A DNA stretch of 59,975 nt from contig JAKIUY010000014.1 of NCBI GenBank assembly GCA_021647315.1, positions 1 to 59,975 of the forward strand. Reading direction: 5' to 3'. The notes under the pieces are model-generated. The model made no database searches and had not been told where the DNA came from. It was given only the letters and a program-made list of their open reading frames with translations. How positions within the stretch are numbered: the first letter of the stretch is position 1; each line of letters opens with the position of its first letter. This DNA is from Victivallaceae bacterium. GTDB taxonomy: Bacteria; Verrucomicrobiota; Lentisphaeria; Victivallales; Victivallaceae. Positions 45,588-55,814 of the stretch are shown piece after piece. Both the position numbers and the translations under genes were made by a program.

Positions 45588-46717
45588 AACACACTCTCTT
45601 TTAATGATTCCATTCTCTCCACAACCCCACGCATTAAAACAGGGCAAAGCGGTTTAATACTATCTTTCAACTGCTCATTAATCTTTTTACGAGTTTCCAA
45701 TGTATGATAAATGGTTACTATGGCTTCTTGTGTTTTTATATCGGGGATTGGTAGTTTTACATTGCACATTTCTGCCCAATCAAAAGTTTCTCTGGCACTT
45801 CCCCAAGAATTGAAACGAGCATAACGGTCAAATTCAGTTCGTTGAAAAAATAGATACAAATATTCAGGTAAAAGTTCTTTAGCATCTTTTACCTCAAAAA
45901 TGGTATAAGTACTAGAAACCAATCCTGCTTCACCATATAAAATGGCTATTGATATTTTTTCTCCGTTTCTTGAAGTTACAGAAACATAGCTAAATTGCCT
46001 TGGTCTTACAATTTTGTATTTTGATAAATCCAGACGCTCTTTTTTAGACTTTGTAGGTATAAATATTTTGTTGACGCTTATACCAAGTAAGTTGTCAGTT
46101 TCTAAATCCGTATTCCGCTCATCAGATTGCTGAATATAATCCCCCAACAATTGTGGTTCTTCGGTTTTAATAAGATTTTCAATATAAGTATCACAAATCA
46201 ACTGCAAATCTTCCAAGCTGTTTTCATATACTTTTTGGTTGTTTAGCAAACCTTTGTAAAGTGCTACATATTTTTTTTGGGTTTCAATGTTAGGGATTGG
46301 CAATCTAACATCACACATATCTTCCCAATTAAAAGTTTCCCTTGCACTTCCCCAAGAGTTAAAACGAGTATATCTATCAAATTCAGAACGATTGAACCAA
46401 ATAAAAAGATATTCGGGGATTAATTCTTCTTTGTCTTTTACTTCAAAAACCTGATATGCAGGTGAAAGAATTGCATCTTCATCATCTTTTAATAATGCAA
46501 TCGTTATTTTTTCTCCATTTCTTGACGTTACTGGACTAAAAGCAAATTGGTTCTTTTTAATTTTCCGATATACGGACATATCTGTTCCTGTTGTATTTGC
46601 AATAGAAATAATAAATTTCTTTTGAATACTCACTCCCAAAAGATTAGTAACCGATAAATCTCTGTTTCGCTTATCCACCAATTGTATGTAATCGCCCAAT
46701 CGTTTATAACTATTCAT
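45584..46717 (-). CDS. hsdS: Type I restriction specificity subunit
   Basis: 377 residues from the ATG at 46717, which has AGGGA five bases upstream; an ATG four codons earlier is less likely. Two homologous halves: YKRLGDYIQLVDKRNRDLSV, RYTRFNSWGSARETFNWEDM and LPIPNIETQKKYVALYKGLL in the first, LLGDYIQQSDERNTDLETDN, RYARFNSWGSARETFDWAEM and LPIPDIKTQEAIVTIYHTLE in the second. Each half is a target recognition domain plus a conserved helix. The two domains are unusually alike, so the recognition site may be nearly symmetric and the gene may come from a duplicated half. It overlaps kilA-N by eight bases and the ATPase gene by four. Confidence 0.92.
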   Translation of the reverse strand: MNSYKRLGDYIQLVDKRNRDLSVTNLLGVSIQKKFIISIANTTGTDMSVYRKIKKNQFAFSPVTSRNGEKITIALLKDDEDAILSPAYQVFEVKDKEELIPEYLFIWFNRSEFDRYTRFNSWGSARETFNWEDMCDVRLPIPNIETQKKYVALYKGLLNNQKVYENSLEDLQLICDTYIENLIKTEEPQLLGDYIQQSDERNTDLETDNLLGISVNKIFIPTKSKKERLDLSKYKIVRPRQFSYVSVTSRNGEKISIAILYGEAGLVSSTYTIFEVKDAKELLPEYLYLFFQRTEFDRYARFNSWGSARETFDWAEMCNVKLPIPDIKTQEAIVTIYHTLETRKKINEQLKDSIKPLCPVLMRGVVERMESLKESVL

Positions 46718-47552
46718 CTTTTCCCTCATTTTTGTTAGACAAAAGATTGTTTGATTTATATTGCAGCAAAATTTTCATCTGGCTAATAGCAATTTGGTTC
46801 AATTTTACTAATCGATCGCTTTGCTCTAAACCATCATTAATAAAAACAGCGTTTAAGTTTTCAAGGTTTGCCAAACAGACCAATTGGCTCACATTGGCAT
46901 AATCTCTAATATTACCCTTCTCTTTGGGGTTCTCGTCTCGCCATTGTTTGGCTGTTTTTCCAAAGAGTGCCATATTTAAAATATCTGCTTCATTGGCATA
47001 AACAATACTTGTTTGTTTTGGAGTAAGGTTTTCGGGTAGTAAATTCTCTTTTACAGCATCGGTATGTATGCGGTAGTTAATTTTTGTAAGTTGCCTTTTT
47101 ACATCCCATTCTAACTCTTTAGTTTCAGCTATTTTTAAGCGTTGAAACTCTTTAATCAGATAAAGTTCAAACTCAACTGAAATCCAACTGGCAAATTTGA
47201 ATGCAATGTCTTTATGGGCATAGGTTCCGCCATACCTACCCGATTTAACGATAAACCCTTTAGCATTGGTTGTTTCAGCCCATTTTTTAGCAGAAAGCGT
47301 AAAAGCATTTAAACCAGCTTGCTTTCTAAACCCCTCGAATTCGAGGGGTTTAAAATCGGGGTTATAAAGTGATTCCCAAATCCCTAAAAATTCAATGGTA
47401 TTTCTGTTTCTCATCCAATTACCAATAACCGCACTTGGGTCATCAGATTTACGCTTTGCAATATCTGTTAAGGAGATAAAGTCTTGCTCTTTTGTATAAA
47501 AGACCGTTATTTCCCTTCCTTGGACATCTATTTTTTTATTCTTTTTGCTCAT
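46710..47552 (-). CDS. KilA-N domain protein in the R-M operon
   Basis: 280 residues. REITVFYTKEQDFISLTDIA, AVIGNWMRNRNTIEFLGIWE, and FTLSAKKWAETTNAKGFIVK with GRYGGTYAHKDIAFKFASWI form the KilA-N fold, a DNA-binding domain of phages and mobile elements. The C-terminal half is helical (QLTKINYRIHTDAVKENLLP). Such genes often lie between hsdM and hsdS in Bacteroidota; their role is not known. It overlaps hsdM by four bases and hsdS by eight. A perfect palindrome lies in its coding sequence at 47327-47352. Confidence 0.88.
   Translation of the reverse strand: MSKKNKKIDVQGREITVFYTKEQDFISLTDIAKRKSDDPSAVIGNWMRNRNTIEFLGIWESLYNPDFKPLEFEGFRKQAGLNAFTLSAKKWAETTNAKGFIVKSGRYGGTYAHKDIAFKFASWISVEFELYLIKEFQRLKIAETKELEWDVKRQLTKINYRIHTDAVKENLLPENLTPKQTSIVYANEADILNMALFGKTAKQWRDENPKEKGNIRDYANVSQLVCLANLENLNAVFINDGLEQSDRLVKLNQIAISQMKILLQYKSNNLLSNKNEGKDE
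47327..47352. repeat. 26-bp perfect palindrome inside the KilA-N gene
   Basis: TAAACCCCTCGAA and TTCGAGGGGTTTA are exact reverse complements with no spacer. It encodes FKPLEFEGF, a segment I believe is normal for the family, so it is not an insertion. It could be a site for autoregulation by the protein itself, or chance. Confidence 0.6.
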
Positions 47553-49117
47553 ATTTCGTACCCAAGCGTTTTAAAAGCGTTGATTAATTGGTTTTGAGAT
47601 TCTTTTTCTTCTTGCAAAAGTTTTCTGAAATCTTTTTGGATACGCTTCATTTCTGTGTCAAAATCAATTCCGCTGTCTTTGTCAACAAACTCAATGTATT
47701 TGCTTGGCACAAGTGAAAAGTCGTTTGCTTCTATATCTTCAAAACTGGCAGATTTGCAAAACTCGGGCACATCTTTGTAGGTGGTTTCAAAACCTGTTTG
47801 TTGCCAATTGTGATAATTCAAAGCCACTTTTTCAATGTCTTCATTGGTAAGTTGCACATACTTCTTTTCGTATTCACTTCCCCAACGCCTTAAATCCATA
47901 AACAAGATTTCTTTTTCACGATTACGGTATTTTTTATCTGTATTGTTTATGTGAGCTGTTCTTTCTTTTTTGTTTTTGTTGAGAATCCAAAGCGTTACGC
48001 TAATATCTGTTGTGTAAAAGGTATTTCTCGGAATGATAATAATGGCTTCAACCAAGTTGTTTTCAATTAGTTTTCTACGGATTTTATACTCTTCTCCACC
48101 ACCAGATAATGCACCGTTGGCAAGAATAAAACCTGCAACTCCGTTTTCAGAAAGTTTGGAAACCATATTCAAAATCCAACCGTAATTCGCATTGCTTTTT
48201 GGTGGGACTTCATAGCCCATCCAACGAGGGTCGTCCAATAGTTCGTTTTCGCCTCTCCAATCTTTTAGATTAAAAGGTGGATTAGCCATTATGTAATCCG
48301 CTTTTAAATCTTTGTGTTGATCGTTGGCAAAAGTATCTGCGTGTATTCCCCCCAGATTTGCTGAAATCCCTCTAATGGCAAGATTCATTTTTGCCAATTT
48401 ATAAGTAGTTGGTGTATTTTCTTGTCCATAAATGGAAACTTCTTTTTTTGTTCCTTGGTGGTTTTCAATAAACTTTATGGATTGCACAAACATTCCACCA
48501 GTTCCACAGCAAGGGTCATAAATTATTCCTTTGTAGGGTTCTATTAATTCGGCAATCAGATTTACAATTGTTTTGGGTGTGTAGAATTCGCCTTTCCCTT
48601 TTCCGCTACTTTCTTTTAATGCGAATTTCCCCAAGAAGTATTCATAAACTCTACCAATAACATCTTGCCCATCATCTTTGAGCGTATCAATATCATTGAT
48701 TGTGTCTAATAAAGAAGCCAGTTTTGTTTTGTCTAAAGCTAAACGAGAAAAGTAATTATCGGGCAAAGCTCCTTTCAGAGCAGGGTTGTTTTTTTCAATG
48801 GTGTTTAAAGCAGTATCAATTTTTAAAGAAATATCATTTTGCTTGGCATTTTTTATAATGTAGCTCCAACGAGAAATTTCATCTAAGAAAAACACATTTT
48901 TCATTGTGTAGAAATCTTTCATTTCCACATATTTTTCTTTGCCTTCTGCAATCAGTTCTTTTCTACGTTCTTCAAACTTATCACTTGCAAACTTCAAGAA
49001 GATAAGTCCAAGTACAACGTGTTTGTATTCCGCTGGCTCAACCGAACCTCTTAGCTTATCGCACGATTGCCAAAGTGTTTCTTCTATTGATTTTTCTTTT
49101 ATTACCTTTTTTGCCAT
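47549..49117 (-). CDS. hsdM: Type I restriction N6-adenine methyltransferase
   Basis: 522 residues. The N-terminal helical domain (LWQSCDKLRGSVEPAEYKHV) is followed by GKGKGEFYTPKTIVNLIAEL, the SAM motif DPCCGTGGMFVQS near residue 200 and the catalytic motif NPPFNLKDW near 280. GWILNMVSKLSENGVAGFIL and the VEAIIIIPRNTFYTT box are typical of HsdM. It methylates adenine in the HsdS target. Preceded by AAGGAC, it is the first gene of the island and begins 15 bp after the stop of the GT2 gene, so this is the upstream boundary of the insertion. Confidence 0.96.
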   Translation of the reverse strand: MAKKVIKEKSIEETLWQSCDKLRGSVEPAEYKHVVLGLIFLKFASDKFEERRKELIAEGKEKYVEMKDFYTMKNVFFLDEISRWSYIIKNAKQNDISLKIDTALNTIEKNNPALKGALPDNYFSRLALDKTKLASLLDTINDIDTLKDDGQDVIGRVYEYFLGKFALKESSGKGKGEFYTPKTIVNLIAELIEPYKGIIYDPCCGTGGMFVQSIKFIENHQGTKKEVSIYGQENTPTTYKLAKMNLAIRGISANLGGIHADTFANDQHKDLKADYIMANPPFNLKDWRGENELLDDPRWMGYEVPPKSNANYGWILNMVSKLSENGVAGFILANGALSGGGEEYKIRRKLIENNLVEAIIIIPRNTFYTTDISVTLWILNKNKKERTAHINNTDKKYRNREKEILFMDLRRWGSEYEKKYVQLTNEDIEKVALNYHNWQQTGFETTYKDVPEFCKSASFEDIEANDFSLVPSKYIEFVDKDSGIDFDTEMKRIQKDFRKLLQEEKESQNQLINAFKTLGYEI

Positions 49118-49132
49118 TATAGTCCTTTTATT

Positions 49133-49843
49133 TTATTTCAGTCCGAGTCCAACCCTGATCCAGGCATCAAGCAGTTCCCACCAGCCGATGAATGGTTTTA
49201 TCTTGGAGTAATTTTTTTTTGTTGGTGGATAAATCATGCTGATTGGCACTTCAATACAACGATATTTAAGTTTCAGTGCTTTGGCATAGATATAATATTC
49301 AAATTGATAGTGCCAGAGCCACTTTTCCTGCCACTTTACTTTGGGATGGTTGATGATGTCGATTTTAAAGGCTCGATAGCCACAGGTGGCATCGGTCAGT
49401 TTTCTGAAAAATAGTAACATGATCAAGGTATTGACAACCAACGGAATAGATACTTTTCTAAATAGTGGCAGGTTTGGCGAATCCCCACCGTCAAGGAAAC
49501 GTGATCCGGTAACATAATCGGCTTCACCGTTTTTTATCGGATCTAAGACCCGATTCATCTGTTCCGGGATCATTTTTCCGTTACCAGCCATATTGGAGAC
49601 AATTTCACAATCTCGCTTGATTGCTTCTTCAACCCCGAGCCGCAGGCCATAACCGATACCATAATTTTGCTCCAGACGAATAAAGTCAAAGCCGGATTTT
49701 TCAATGATTTCAGAAGAACCGTCATCACTGCCGTTATCAACAATAATAAATTCATCTGCCGGCATTACCTTCTTACATTTTTCCAGCAGTGCCGGCAGCT
49801 GTTCAGCCTGATTGTAGACCGGCATAACACAAAGAGCTCTCAT
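49133..49843 (-). CDS. Family 2 glycosyltransferase
   Basis: 236 residues from the ATG at 49843, which has AGGAA seven bases upstream. MRALCVMPVYNQAEQLPALL, EFIIVDNGSDDGSSEIIEKS and the region VSNMAGNGKMIPEQMNRVLD, where DxD is replaced by NMAGNGK, give the GT-A fold of the DPM/polyprenyl-phosphate group. GSRFLDGGDSPNLPLFRKVS, ATCGYRAFKIDIIN and the final TKKNYSKIKPFIGW match polyprenyl-phosphate or dTDP-sugar transferases. It would load a sugar on a lipid carrier or a growing O-unit. It lies between the DegT aminotransferase upstream and hsdM downstream; before the island entered, its neighbour was probably the acetyltransferase at 38576. Confidence 0.87.
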   Translation of the reverse strand: MRALCVMPVYNQAEQLPALLEKCKKVMPADEFIIVDNGSDDGSSEIIEKSGFDFIRLEQNYGIGYGLRLGVEEAIKRDCEIVSNMAGNGKMIPEQMNRVLDPIKNGEADYVTGSRFLDGGDSPNLPLFRKVSIPLVVNTLIMLLFFRKLTDATCGYRAFKIDIINHPKVKWQEKWLWHYQFEYYIYAKALKLKYRCIEVPISMIYPPTKKNYSKIKPFIGWWELLDAWIRVGLGLK

Positions 49844-49923
49844 ATTTATTCCTAAGATTGTTGTTGGATTAGGCACTTAGTTATAATGTTCTGTAATTTT
49901 TGGGACACTTGAGCCTGCGAAAG

Positions 49924-50021
49924 GACAAAGTAAAATATTATTTGCAAACCGCTTCCGTAGCAACGCAGTTGCGGAGTTTGAAGTGGCATAAACCAGACAA
50001 ACGTCTGCAGGTGTCACCTGA
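49924..50021 (+). repeat. Dispersed element, family C copy 2
   Basis: GACAAAGTAAAATATTATTT, GCTTCCGTAGCAACGCAGTT, GCGGAGTTTGAAGTGGCAT and GGTGTCACCTGATTATG follow the same order as the copy at 10671. It begins directly after the stop codon of the DegT gene on the minus strand. Confidence 0.85.
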
Positions 50022-51122
50022 TTATGAGTTAAGAATAGCAAGCAGAGTTTCAGCTACTGTTGCGGTCTCTGATGCTGCCATTTCAGGAAACATCGGTAAC
50101 GAAATAATCTGCCCGGCAATGGTTGTTGATACTGGGAATGACTGTTTGGCGAACTCCATGTTCTGATAAACTTTTTGCAGGTGAATTGGCACTGGATAGT
50201 GAATCCCAGCACCGATGCCCTGCTCGTTAAGCTGTTTCAATACCTGATCACGGTCATGTTCTTTCAGTCTGATAACGAACAGATGGCAGTTTTGCAGGGA
50301 ATTTGCAGGTGTTTCAGGTGGCAGGATAATTGTCTGGCAATCGCCGAGTAACTGACGGTATTGTTCCGCCCGCTCGTTGCGCAACTGGTTCCAGGCGTCC
50401 AGATGACTTAGTTTAAAGCCGAGAATTGCCGCCTGTAATGTATCAAGTCTTGAATTACCGCCTTCACGGTCATGGACATATTTAATCCTGCCGCCCCAGT
50501 TGCGCAGGGCCATGATCTCTTCTGCCAGATTATCATCGTTAGTCGCGACCGCACCGCCATCACCAAAGGCTCCGAGGTTTTTGCCGGGATAAAAACTGAA
50601 TCCGGCGCCAAGACCGAGGCTGCCGCATCGAGAACCGTTCAGAATAGATCCATGCGCTTGGCAGGCATCTTCAATTATTACAATATCATTGCCGAATTTG
50701 GCTTTGATTTTTTCTGTATCATAAGGATAACCGTAGAGGTGGACCGGCATCACCACATCGGGAGTCGGCCCCGTGTAAGAATCAGCATCAATCTGGTAGG
50801 TTTGTTCATCAACATCGCACAGGGCGATTTTGCCCCCGGCATTGCCAATTGCCAAAGCGGTGGCAATAAAAGTGTTATTCTGGGTTAGCACAGTTTTGCC
50901 GGCAACGCCGTGAGCTTTGAGCAGTAACGTAAGGGCATCAGTGCCGGAGCCAACTCCCAGGACATGTTTTACTCCAAGATATTCGGCAAAGTCAGCCTCA
51001 AACTGTTTGAGTGCATTGCCCATGATAAATTGGCATGAGGAGGCAGTTTCGAGTAGTAAACGGCTGTAGTCGGATTCATATTTCTGGTAATTACGCTGTA
51101 AATTAACTAATGGAATAGCCAT
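50022..51122 (-). CDS. DegT/DnrJ/EryC1 aminotransferase, WlbC/WbpE-like
   Basis: 366 residues. The PLP-binding blocks are VGSGTDALTLLLKAHGVAGK, VIIEDACQAHGSILNGSRCG and FSFYPGKNLGAFGDGGAVAT with the Schiff-base lysine near residue 184. RNWGGRIKYVHDREGGNSRL lies in the substrate domain. Fold-type I sugar aminotransferases of this branch, such as WbpE, add the C3 amino group to UDP-3-keto-GlcNAc uronate, which fits the WlbA-like and WlbB-like genes across the R-M island. QuiC/VioA-like functions are alternatives. Its stop adjoins a family C element. A start ATG at 51122 has AAGGAT upstream. Confidence 0.9.
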   Translation of the reverse strand: MAIPLVNLQRNYQKYESDYSRLLLETASSCQFIMGNALKQFEADFAEYLGVKHVLGVGSGTDALTLLLKAHGVAGKTVLTQNNTFIATALAIGNAGGKIALCDVDEQTYQIDADSYTGPTPDVVMPVHLYGYPYDTEKIKAKFGNDIVIIEDACQAHGSILNGSRCGSLGLGAGFSFYPGKNLGAFGDGGAVATNDDNLAEEIMALRNWGGRIKYVHDREGGNSRLDTLQAAILGFKLSHLDAWNQLRNERAEQYRQLLGDCQTIILPPETPANSLQNCHLFVIRLKEHDRDQVLKQLNEQGIGAGIHYPVPIHLQKVYQNMEFAKQSFPVSTTIAGQIISLPMFPEMAASETATVAETLLAILNS

Positions 51123-51312
51123 GATTTTAATCCTTATATTTAAAATATATCAATCTAAAAAAACTGCCATAGAGGTTTTCGACTACCTCATTGTATAATC
51201 TGCAAGTGATGCAGTAAAGTTCAATACTTTTAAGTATAGCCTAATTTGTTCTATTAATCCAGTTGCATAATCGAATTTTTGAAATATATTTATCTAATAG
51301 TAAATTATATTT

Positions 51313-51408
51313 TGACAGGATGAACAGGATGAAACAGGATAAAGTAAAAAAATCTTGTCAATCTGGTTAATCCTGTTTAAAAAGTTCTGGCACAGCCGGT
51401 TATGTTCA
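51313..51408 (+). repeat. Dispersed element, family A copy 3
   Basis: TGACAGGATGAACAGGATGA opens the copy, TCTTGTCAATCTGGTTAATC returns, and CAGCCGGTTATGTTCA ends it. It lies in a 453-bp gap (51123-51575) between the divergent aminotransferase and enolase genes. Apart from the ribosome site AAGGAA in front of eno, nothing else was recognised in the gap; the eno promoter must lie in 51409-51560. Confidence 0.88.
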
Positions 51409-51554
51409 TCTCTTATGTAACTTAACGGTTTATGGCTGTAAATAGTTGTTAATTAGATCTGTTTTCTAAAATCTACGATGTGATGGATTGAAATGAATTA
51501 ACAGCAACCGGAACTGTTCTGTATTATAAACTGGAGGCAGGTGCCTCTGTTTAA

Positions 51555-52850
<1,296 letters not shown>

Positions 52851-52964
52851 CTCTACTTGCTTCGCAATTAGAGATATAAAAATATAAATATTTTTTATAG
52901 AGCTGTAATTGTTTTGTTGACTTAATGAAGTTTTTAAGTTTACATTGCTCTATTGGCTCAATAT

Positions 52965-52994
52965 AAAAGCACGGGTTTATCCCGTGCTTTTTTT
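52965..52994 (+). terminator. Intrinsic terminator after eno
   Basis: AAAGCACGGG (52966-52975) and CCCGTGCTTT (52981-52990) form a perfect 10-bp stem over a five-base loop, ending in a run of seven T's. It lies 115 bp after the eno stop on the same strand. Confidence 0.9.
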
Positions 52995-52998
52995 GTGC

Positions 52999-53082
52999 AA
53001 CCCCATTCGGGGTTATTAATGTTTTGTGCTATTAAACCACACGTTAAAACGTGTGGCTATTATTGTTTAACCCTGTCGGGTT
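52999..53082. repeat. Cluster of three small hairpins
   Basis: AACCCCATTCGGGGTT (52999-53014), CCACACGTTAAAACGTGTGG (53037-53056) and AACCCTGTCGGGTT (53069-53082) follow each other at similar spacing, joined by AT-rich linkers containing GCTATTA. They resemble the tiers of the nested palindrome at 5208 in style. The rest of the gap to nadE (53083-53252) shows nothing else. Confidence 0.8.
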
Positions 53083-53252
53083 ATCTTTGATGTAGCATAA
53101 CTGTCTCGGTTGTGTTGGGGCTAACTATTTTCAGGCAAGGTATAAGCGTGGTTCCTACTTGAAAAAATAGCTGTTTCTATGTATATTTACTATTGCAAAT
53201 GAATTTGATAGTATTGGAACTGATCTTTCAGCTCCGCAATGAGGAATTTAAT

Positions 53253-55184
53253 ATGTTTGGATATTATCGTGTGGCATCGGCATCACCGCAGGTTAAAATT
53301 GCCGATATTGCTTACAATCAACAACAGATAATTGATTGTATCGTGCAGGCTGATGCTGCAAGCACAGCCGTGGTGGTTTTGCCGGAATTGGCGGTGACTG
53401 GTTATAGTTGTGCTGACCTGTTTAATCATGACCTGTTGCTGGAGCGTGCCGCCGAATCTTTGGTGCAGATTGCTGAAGCTACTGCTGAATTGGAAATTGT
53501 CAGCATTGTCGGTGCGCCTATTGTCTACCGCAATGGTATCTATAATGCCGCATTTGTCATTCATCGCGGTATTATCTGTGGTGCTGTGCCGAAAATATTT
53601 AATCCCAATTACCGTGAATTTTATGATAAACGCTGGTTCAGTTCCGGTAAGGGGATTCTCGATACAGAAATTTCTCTGCCCGGGGATGAAACTGAAATCC
53701 CTTTCGGTGAAGATCTGCTGTTTAAATTTGACCATAAATTTACCTTTGGAATTGAACTGTGTGAAGACCTGTGGAATGTGATTCCGCCGAGCTCTTATCA
53801 ATGCCAGGCGGGAGCGATTGCCACCTTTAATCTTTCAGCCAGCAATGAACTGGTTGCCAAAGCCGACTACCGTCGGCAATTGGTAGCTCAACAGAGTGCT
53901 CGATGCATCAGTGCCTACATTTATAGCTCTGCGGGGGTTCATGAATCGACGACCGATCTGGTTTTCGGCGGCCATGCATTAATTGCCGCTAACGGTGCGG
54001 TTGTGGCGGAAAATGAACGTTTTCAGCGTGATGCTTCACTTGTTTTGGCCGATATCGATATTGAACGGCTTCATGCTACTCGCCGTACCGAAAGCTCTTT
54101 TGCTGATGTTGACTCAGAGATTTACGCTAATTATGATATTACTCAACTACACGGTAAAAATCGGCTTAAACAGTTGGATTACACCAGAATTGATCCACAA
54201 CCGTTTGTCCCTTCTGCGGTTGAACAGCGTGAACAGCGCTGCCATGAAATATTCGATATTCAGACTGCGGCACTGACAAAACGCCTTGAACATACCGGAA
54301 TTAAAAAAGTTGTCATTGGTATTTCAGGTGGACTGGATTCAACAATGGCACTTCTAGTCTGTGCCAGAGCCTTTGCTCTGCTGAAACTGGAAACTAAACA
54401 TATTATTGCGATAACGATGCCGGGATTCGGTACCACTGACCGGACCTTCAATAATGCGGTAAAGATGTGTGAACTTATTGGTGCTGAACTGCGGACGGTT
54501 GATATAAAAGCCGCCTGCATGGTGCATTTTGACGATATTGGTCATGATCCTGAAGAACATACTGTGACTTATGAAAATGTTCAGGCTCGCGAACGCACCC
54601 AGATATTAATGGATATTGCCAACCGTGAAGGTGGTCTGGTTATCGGTACTGGTGATCTATCTGAAATCGCCCTGGGCTGGTCAACCTATAATGGCGATCA
54701 CATGTCAATGTATGCTGTTAATTGCGGCGTGCCAAAAACTTTGATTCGTTACCTGATTCAATGGGTTGCCGATGATCTGGGTGGTGAAATTAAAAATGTC
54801 CTGGCGGATGTGATTGATACACCGGTCAGCCCGGAACTTTTACCGAACAGCGCTGACAGTGATATAAATCAGAAAACTGAAGACATTATCGGCCCCTACG
54901 AGTTGCATGATTTCTTTCTTTATCACTTTGTTAAATACGGTGCGGAACCGGCAAAAATAATTTATCTGGCAGAAAAAGCATTTGCGGATAAATATCAATC
55001 AGAGCTGATTAATAAAACTCTGAAACTTTTCATCAAACGTTTTTTCTCACAGCAATTCAAACGCAGTTGTATTCCAGACGGCCCCAAGGTCGGTACGATT
55101 GCCCTTTCTCCTCGTGGTGACTGGCGTATGCCTTCAGACGCATCAGTAAGCCTCTGGCTAGAGAGCTTGGAAGCTGGAAGTTAG
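53253..55184 (+). CDS. nadE: Glutamine-dependent NAD+ synthetase
   Basis: 643 residues from the ATG at 53253, which has GAGG nine bases upstream. The N-terminal nitrilase-like domain has the triad glutamate in VVLPELAVTGYSC, lysine in VPKIFNPNYREFYD and cysteine in FGIELCEDLWNVI, which free ammonia from glutamine. The C-terminal synthetase domain has the PP-loop VIGISGGLDSTMALLV near residue 360, and GTGDLSEIALGWSTYNGDHM. It makes NAD from deamido-NAD, ATP and glutamine in the cytoplasm. The last five codons (LEAGS) and the stop come from a tandem repeat that continues beyond the gene. A long frame starting at 53193 has no ribosome site. Confidence 0.96.
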   Translation: MFGYYRVASASPQVKIADIAYNQQQIIDCIVQADAASTAVVVLPELAVTGYSCADLFNHDLLLERAAESLVQIAEATAELEIVSIVGAPIVYRNGIYNAAFVIHRGIICGAVPKIFNPNYREFYDKRWFSSGKGILDTEISLPGDETEIPFGEDLLFKFDHKFTFGIELCEDLWNVIPPSSYQCQAGAIATFNLSASNELVAKADYRRQLVAQQSARCISAYIYSSAGVHESTTDLVFGGHALIAANGAVVAENERFQRDASLVLADIDIERLHATRRTESSFADVDSEIYANYDITQLHGKNRLKQLDYTRIDPQPFVPSAVEQREQRCHEIFDIQTAALTKRLEHTGIKKVVIGISGGLDSTMALLVCARAFALLKLETKHIIAITMPGFGTTDRTFNNAVKMCELIGAELRTVDIKAACMVHFDDIGHDPEEHTVTYENVQARERTQILMDIANREGGLVIGTGDLSEIALGWSTYNGDHMSMYAVNCGVPKTLIRYLIQWVADDLGGEIKNVLADVIDTPVSPELLPNSADSDINQKTEDIIGPYELHDFFLYHFVKYGAEPAKIIYLAEKAFADKYQSELINKTLKLFIKRFFSQQFKRSCIPDGPKVGTIALSPRGDWRMPSDASVSLWLESLEAGS

Positions 55185-55226
55185 AAGCTGGAAGTTAGAA
55201 GCTGGAAACTGGAAACTGGAAACTGG
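55164..55226 (+). repeat. Tandem repeat at the nadE 3' end
   Basis: AGCTGGAAGTTAGA is repeated twice after a partial copy, then GGAAACT is repeated three to four times. The nadE stop codon lies in the first unit. Changes in copy number would not affect the core of the protein. Confidence 0.85.
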
Positions 55227-55328
55227 GGTATTTTTATTCTACACTCTCCACTAAGCCCGCAGAGCAGCAAAGCCGCAACCAAAAAGATTTTTAACCACGA
55301 AAAGACTACAAATGTTTATTACTCCGGC

Positions 55329-55814
55329 TTATAACCAACTTGCATTTTTGATTATTGCCGTGTCTGGGACCGCAGGCGTCCGTCCCGCCCGCACAAAATG
55401 GGCATCTCGTCCATTTAAAAACTCTGGATTTATGCTCCAACTTTCTGCTATTATCATCACAATATCTTCATCCGCATAATCCAAATCTTCCCGTTCCCAA
55501 TATTCGTCTAACTCAGCCTCTTTTGACAGAGAATTGAAAAGTGTCAATCCAATTTCTGATTCAGTTGGTTCACCATACACTTTTATATTTTCTCCACTCT
55601 CGCCAATATAAGCATAAATCCGTTCAATTTTGCCATTTACGGATTTTATCCAGTTGTGATATTCAACCACTCTATGAGTTCCGAAAAATTGAGCTTCTCC
55701 AAATTCAGAACTCAATTTATTCAATAAGTTTTCTAGTTTCTCTATGCTCTTCTGACTATCTCCTGTCGGTAATCCCATTTCAACAGCTAAAGTCCATTCC
55801 CCTACTCGCCTCAT
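55329..55814 (-). pseudogene. 5'-truncated protein of unknown function
   Basis: 161 residues. The middle part, KIERIYAYIGESGENIKVYG with EPTESEIGLTLFN, and FGEAQFFGTHRVVEYHNWIK look like a family of soluble proteins in which FVxPxVxGWTLVVG precedes this region. Here only RRVGEWTLAVEMGLPTGDSQ remains of that N-terminus, and in frame upstream there is soon a TAG, so the front part seems lost. The last 20 residues (GRTPAVPDTAIIKNASW) are coded by a GC-rich, hairpin-like stretch (55370-55395) and are probably not native. I infer a decayed gene. It is convergent with nadE. Confidence 0.6.

Noticed and set aside
47327..47352. Mobile-element insertion inside the KilA-N gene
   Set aside because: The palindrome encodes residues that appear native to the family and the composition matches the gene, so it was kept only as a palindrome.
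53193..53252. Upstream start for nadE
   Set aside because: The extra 20 residues have no ribosome site and the ATG at 53253 has GAGG at the right distance and a normal NadE beginning.
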